Part shown: in pieces, positions 58,311 through 64,000 of the stretch
How the letters are laid out: each line of letters starts with the position of its first letter
Position numbering within the stretch: position 1 is the stretch's first letter
Assembly (NCBI GenBank): GCA_963930645.1
Contig: OZ005648.1
Coordinates: 196,141,304 to 196,205,303 of the forward strand
Direction of reading: 5' to 3'
DNA: 64,000 bases
Source: Salticus scenicus
Lineage: Eukaryota; Arthropoda; Arachnida; Araneae; Salticidae
The notes under the pieces: model-generated
What the model was told of the DNA's origin: nothing
The model's database searches: none
What the model saw: only the letters and a program-made list of their open reading frames with translations
Made by a program: the position numbers and the translations under genes

Positions 58311-60540
58311 TTTTTTTTTAATCTAAATTTGCGTACATATTTAGTATGTTTTGTTTGAGTTTTCATCAAGGAAAGTTAGCTTTCAAACTGATGAAGATTT
58401 TCTTTATTTTCTTTATTTTATTATCATTATTACCGCTATTGTCGTTGTTGTTACTTTACAAATCACAAAAGGAAAATGCGAAAATATTTTTTACATTGAA
58501 GTAGCAATCTCGTGCACATAATGAGGATAAACCAAAGTTACCTGAATAATCTAATTGTGCCACATTTTGATTGCCATCATTGCGATGCGACTGTTGCGGT
58601 CATTTTTCACAGCAAAAACAGTTACATTTATTAGCTTTTTTAAATATTATTTCATGACACACTTTTACAAATTACGTCTGTTACGTTATTTTGGTATATT
58701 ATAACAAACGAAACATGCATTCAAATGATCTTCATCTCCGAAAAAATATCGAAAACGCTGTGAGCATTTGCTTTTCTCTGGAGACAAATCAAAACTAAAA
58801 GTTTGTTATTCTTAGTAGTTTCAAAATTTAAATTCAAATTCATTAATATATCACAAAAAACAATCCATTTCACATTACACGGATACTATAAGTGCCACAA
58901 TGTCCTGACATTTCTACCACAATATCTTGATCATTTAGGCATATTTGTTTTAAGCAAGTATGAAAATTGTTATGCATTAAGATATTAAAACTGTTTTTTA
59001 TAATCAAAAACTGAATATTTTTCTTCGTTTGAGGAATTTTTCAACATTTAACGAGAGGTTCTGCTTTCGAAACTGATATAAAATTCGAACTCAACTGAAA
59101 GTGCCGTGTTCGATCGCATGTCGCTCTCAGCGACCTAATTGTTCAGAGCTTTACATGTTTTTTGTTTTATTATTATTATTTTTTTTTTCGAAACTCGTGT
59201 AAATATATGCTATGACTCCTCAAAAAGAACCACTGGGAAAGTATTCCACACACGCCTAACATTTTAGTATAGTCAATTGGCCTTTACACCAACTCCATTT
59301 AAGAAATGATGTAAACTAAACTGCCTATACTGATACGAATTCTATGAAACTAATTCATATTTATGGTTAAAGAATGGTATTTTAAACCAAATAACATAAT
59401 GTTTAAAGGAAAATTACATAATAGAAATAGTAATTTCAAAGGAAGCATTACTGCAAAGAGAGTAGCGTTTATTTCAAACTTGATTTTATTTCTACGAACT
59501 ATTTTAAGTTTTATTATGTTACACTACATAAGTTTTATTTTATAATAAAAGTACGTATTAATGACTATTTTTAAATGCATTTCTCATAGTAATTCAAATT
59601 TAGTACAAACATTTACACAGTTTGTATGAAAAGATACTTTTACAGATATTTCATTTTAAAAAAATGAATGTAGAATATTCGAAAAATAAAAGAGGAAATA
59701 TTTTCATACATCTTTGACCTTTAAAACAGTTTAATAGAACAAAGTTGAAAAAATATGTAACTTACTCACTCAGCCTTATTATTTATTCATTTCCGCTTTT
59801 CATATTTTCACCTTTTTTTTCACAGTTGAATTTCTGTTCTAAAAATTTTCATAAAAGGAAAAAAATATATTTTATATCAACGTTGCATAATTTTTTCTTT
59901 CACAAACGTCTTTGATGGTATTGTGCAAACGAATGCAACTACAAAGGAAATTTAAAATACCGGAAATGAAATATATGACTTAAAGACTAAGAAATGTAAA
60001 ATTATTAATATATTTCAAATTTAGGCTTTTAAATAACTAAAAAGATTTTTTTTTTTTTTATTTAACTTACTCTATCGTTTCAAGAGATTTTTGGATCTGA
60101 AAGGCTTGGTATTCAAATCATTCCTAAAAGAACACTACTATTAAAGTCTAGAATATTTTGAAAGAATTATTTTCTTCCGCTCGTATATATAGTTTTAAAC
60201 TTCCAGGTAATAAATAAAAGATAAATTTATCTATTTCAATACATTTAAAGGAACATCACATTTCGATATTTATTTCAGATGCGGAAAAAACAAAAACTAT
60301 ATAAAAAAATACTTGAATTAAGACACAGTTAATGAAACAAAGTAAATATTTCTAAATTCAATTTTTGTAGAGTAATTTAAAGAAAACAAATATTTCACCT
60401 AAATTTTCACAAATATTTATATAGAAGAAAATATCAGCATCAAGGAAGGAAAAAATAAACATTAATTAATTGATATATAAATTATGCATAAAAAACAGGT
60501 TCAATACTATTACTATTATTATTTTTATTATTCAAAATAA
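58311..60540. other. AT-rich intergenic stretch
   Basis: No supported gene. Short open frames at 58803-58988 and 59363-59545 have no family or splice support. 59095-59150 has a GTTCGATC word but no tRNA fold. Confidence 0.5.
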
Positions 60541-61760
60541 TTTTTCTTCTATGTACAATAGAAGAAAGTGTTGGATTTGTAAAAAATTGCGACTTCTCTC
60601 TTTGATCAATTTACACAATTAACTATTTTTAGAAATCTCTGTATGTATGTGACAAACATTTTCTGTCAACCTGTAACTCGACAAATACAAAGTTATAAAT
60701 TTTAAGTTATAACTGGTTTTTACTTAAGATTTTTCTCGAGAGCTGCAAACCATTTTTCTGTTTCCATTGGTAAACATTGGAGTTAAAATACTTCTTGGAC
60801 AAAAAATTGTCTTTTCTGATAGCAGCCTTATATAAAATAAGTCCACAATCCAATTTCGGAACGGATTAATTCAGTAGTTCGGAAATTATCAAAGGAATTT
60901 TTTAAGTGGCCGCATTATTGCTAGTGGCAGCTATTTTGGAACACTGTGGCAGATCAAAATAATTTACAAACAAGGGGGACACCTTGTTATGAGCTTTGTA
61001 TACATTAGAATTTAATCAAATCCGAACTTTTTAAGTGGCAGCCTGATGTCAAGGTGCCGCAATGTTCAAACAAGATGACAAATAAAGTTCATTAATAAAC
61101 TTGAAGGAACCCTTAATAGAAATACGTCTACACCGAAAAGTAAGCAAATCCAGAATTACATTTTTTTTTTTTTTTCTTTATGATGTGAGTTTAAAATTTT
61201 CAAGTGATCTGAAACAAAATGGCGGAGCGATATGCCCAGTCAACTCAACCAAGTTACTTGTAATATAAATCATTACCAAATTTTGATTCCAATTAATTCT
61301 ATATTTCAAATGTTTTCGAGATGGCAAATTTTATGTGGCAAAGTATTTCCAGTGGCCGCCTGATTACAAGTGGTCGCCATTTTAAAGCAAGATGACAACT
61401 GCTATTCAAATCATGCTATTCACTTCATGCTATTCAAATTTTAGCTTCATATGTTCATTTGTTTAGAAATTATCCTCAAGGAATGAAACGAGTCCCGTTC
61501 ATAAATAAACTTGGTTGATACACTGAGAGGGCTTATGTATGCATTGACATTTAAGGAAATCAGGTGTTTTACACATTTTTTATAATGTGAACTTGAATTT
61601 TTCAAGTAGTCGACATTTGGGAAAAAAAATGACAAAGTAACATGCCCAGCGAACTAATCCAAGATATTTGTAAGATAAGTCCACTGTCTAACTTTGATTC
61701 GATTTTATTCATTGTTTTGAAAGTTATCGTATTGACAAAATTTTCACTATATATGCACTT
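60541..61760 (+). repeat. Hairpin-headed repeat with an array of about 200-400 bp units
   Basis: Head TTCTTCTAT-GTACA-ATAGAAGAA at about 60546-60568. Then units with GTGGCCGC-TTA, GCCATTTTA, ATAAGTCCACAATCC and TTTGATTC words at about 60837, 61010, 61265 and 61675. Related to 8.0-8.3 kb. No coding potential. Confidence 0.65.
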
Positions 61761-63185
61761 ATGTCCAAAGTCACAACTTATTTTCTCATTTCCTTCTTCT
61801 GCGCAAAATTTTTAAACAAATGAACATATAAATATAAAGGTTTGGATGGCATATTCTTTATGAAACCACTAATCGAATTTTATTGAACTTTAAAATAAGC
61901 AATAACTTTTAAACTAGTATAATTCTAATTTTCTCAACATTCACTTTTTGTTTTCTTCAATAACGAACTTTTTGAAAGATTATAATTATTAATTTATAAA
62001 CTATGAAAGCCGCTAGAATATTAAAAATGTCAGTGAATAATGTTATAAAGTCTGATCGGCCTTAATACCTTAATGAAATAAAATGAAATAATAACGCTTC
62101 TGCATTAGGCTGTTGAAGCAATAACTTGCATGTTGTCCATCAATTAACTTTGTTTTTTTTTTCTTCAGACAGGTTATGGGAGACACAAACACCTGTTCTG
62201 CTTACTTTGCCAATTGAATGCAAATGTTCTTGGTCAGTTGACCAAGGTTAGTTTAGAGAGTTTGACAGTTCCTCGATTGTCTGACACGGGCTTTCTTCCA
62301 CTTTTGCCCTTAACATGTCATTGTCTTAAGTTGTTGTCTTCCTTATCGACACGAGACGAAAAAATCAAAGTTAACGGATTTTAAATTAGAAAACCACCGT
62401 TGGCATTTACGAATGTTTAAAGCATGTGGATAAACATCGCAAATGTTTTTGGTAGCAATTGTTGCGTTACTACTTTTTCGAAACTCAAAAAGGCTACAAT
62501 GTCAGATATGTACAAACTCTTTTGGTATTTGGTTGGCTATTTCACTATAAATAGTTTAAAAAAATAAATAAAAATAAAAATAAACTTTAATTATTTTCTA
62601 GTAAACAGGTCACTCTAACCTTTAAATGTCTTTGGAACGAGTTTAAGAGCATAATGAGCTATAAAATGAAATTGAATATCAACGCGCGGAAATGGCATTG
62701 CATTCCAACGTATACTGTAGGACCTGTTAACGAGGAGCTTAGTACACCGAAAAATGCTGATTAAATCCAAAATCTCGCTAAACCGAATTCAAATTTGTAT
62801 AAAAACATATGTACATTAAAAAAATAAATAAATAAAGTAAAATGTTTGATATTTATTTAAAAGTGAAAAAATATTTAACCAAAATTGATTCTTTAAATTT
62901 ACTATTTTTTATTGCGGTAACAAACTGTTTAAAATATTGTAATGACTCTGCAGCATAAATAAGTGCTTGTTTTTTAAGTCTAATCTAATATTCCTAGTCG
63001 TTACAATTACTTACTTTTTCGATTCTTGGGCCTTTACCACTTTCGTAATTATATCCTCATTGGTGTTTATATTCGACGATACCTTAACATAATTGAACTC
63101 ATTCATTGTACTAATATTGTACTCAACTTTAAGGAATGTTTGTTTAATCTTTCCAAGAATTAATGGAAAAATTCCAAGAAAACTC
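61761..63185. other. Intergenic stretch with repeat traces
   Basis: 61780-61990 is a relative of 32811-33000. CTTGGTCA-GT-TGACCAAG at 62230-62247 is a short near-palindrome. No gene recognised. Confidence 0.5.
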
Positions 63186-63189
63186 TATT

Positions 63190-64000
63190 TTCACTTTCTC
63201 TTACCCATAAGGTAGAGAAAGTATTGTTTTAGGGTCAAATTTTCAACCGTGAGTTTTTGTTATATTTACACGTTTTGAGGTCCCCTGAATACGAACATCA
63301 TGTTTTTAGCGAATGGTCTGTGTGTCTGTCTGTGTGTTATCAGCATAGCTCAAGAACAAATAGTAGCAGAAAGTCCAAACTTGGTATTCTAAATGTGTAT
63401 GATACATGGATGCTACACTAAGCTTTTCGTTGCGATGAAGCAAATGGTTCGTGTACAGGGACGCCCAAGAGAATTCAAGTACATTACGTGTATAGGGGGG
63501 AAATGCTGATAAATAGAGTTTAACATCTATACACTGCACTAAACCAAATGAAAGGAATATACATTTTTTATGTGCGTAAAAACATGTCTCATGTAGAATA
63601 TGATAGAGAAATAATTCACTGTTCCTTTACAGGGCTACGCAAAAGAACTAGATAAAAGTGCTACAATATTTGCAAATTGAAGGAAGAGTATTTCATGCTG
63701 GATCATGTATTATTACTATAGGATTACATTTAGGTGCACAATGTGGTCTGTATATAATCTTCGAAATATATACAGAGCTGCAAATATTTAAGCGATAACA
63801 TTCCTTTTTGTTGTTAGTAGTTGTGTTTTACTAATAATAATTTACCATTTCCAGGAAAGCTGCTAGGGAATTGAAATAAAATCCTCATAAAGATATGGTA
63901 AACATCGCTTGTTTTTTGTATATTTACACGTTTTGAGACTTCCTGATTACCGTAGTAAAGATTTTTAACGTTTGATCTTTGTCTGTGTCTTTTAGAGTGA
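63190..64000 (+). repeat. Hairpin-headed dispersed repeat, copy 2 (runs off the window)
   Basis: Head ACTTTCTCTTACC-CATAA-GGTAGAGAAAGT (63194-63223), then TTTTAGGGTCAAATTTTC, ACACGTTTTGAGGTCCCCTG, CTGTGTGTCTGTCTGTGTGT, CAAGAACAAATAGTAGCAGA, then AAGTCCAAACT, and GTGTACAGGGACGCCCAAGA. A second partial copy starts at about 63915 (TTACACGTTTTGAGACTTCC). The 77-codon minus open frame is a shadow. Confidence 0.82.

Noticed and set aside
59095..59160. tRNA-like GTTCGATC word with nearby paired GTCGCT/AGCGAC
   Set aside because: No A box, acceptor stem or anticodon arm could be formed.

Overview
This is strongly AT-rich eukaryotic DNA of arthropod type. It has long introns, abundant microsatellites and homopolymer runs, many inverted-repeat transposon remnants, satellite-like arrays and one BEL/Pao LTR retrotransposon. 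A chelicerate, possibly a spider, fits the repeat style and the retrotransposon, but nothing here fixes the species.

One host gene can be read, on the minus strand, as six exons: 47581-46874, 34608-34348, 26617-26481, 22454-22310, 14167-14057 and 9533-9374. All five introns have GT/AG borders and the reading frame carries through every junction (708+261+137+145+111+160 nt, 507 codons plus one base). The protein starts with an acidic, repeat-bearing segment, followed by a block that resembles my memory of the N-terminus of fibrous sheath-interacting protein 2 (FSIP2, sperm tail), then charged coiled coil. The gene continues beyond 9374 and its 3' end was not found. The bases below 9374 are intron or later gene sequence, and those above 47581 are upstream.

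Intron 4 holds a nearly complete BEL/Pao element (14796-22284, minus strand, TSD ATAAT, two LTRs, PBS, PPT, gag, protease, RT, RNase H, integrase). Its coding region is broken by a frame change in gag, two single-base frameshifts at homopolymers and one in-frame TAG. The 5' LTR is split by a 1.1 kb insertion that itself contains a 267 bp inverted-repeat element. The retrotransposon lies 24 nt inside the intron from the exon 4 splice donor, in the same orientation as the gene.

The remaining DNA is repeats. There are TIR elements (a TTAA-flanked MITE at 2.2 kb, a 576 bp palindrome at 2.4-3.0 kb, TA-flanked elements at 11.3, 28.2, 48.3 and 51.7 kb, and others at 24.2, 31.8, 44.0 and 49.6 kb). 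Tandem arrays lie at 1.38, 3.4-6.85, 9.8-11.0, 37.7-38.6, 57.1-58.3 and 60.8-61.7 kb. There is a palindrome of about 210 bp per arm at 35.7-36.1 kb, a run of four tRNA-Ile-like sequences at 36.3-37.6 kb, tRNA-derived SINE candidates, LINE-tail-like fragments, and a duplicated 42-46 kb region. Several repeat copies share a hairpin head, and two inverted copies of the largest array share a hairpin end, which suggests non-coding mobile elements that carry satellite arrays. No CRISPR array, rRNA or operon-type organisation is present.
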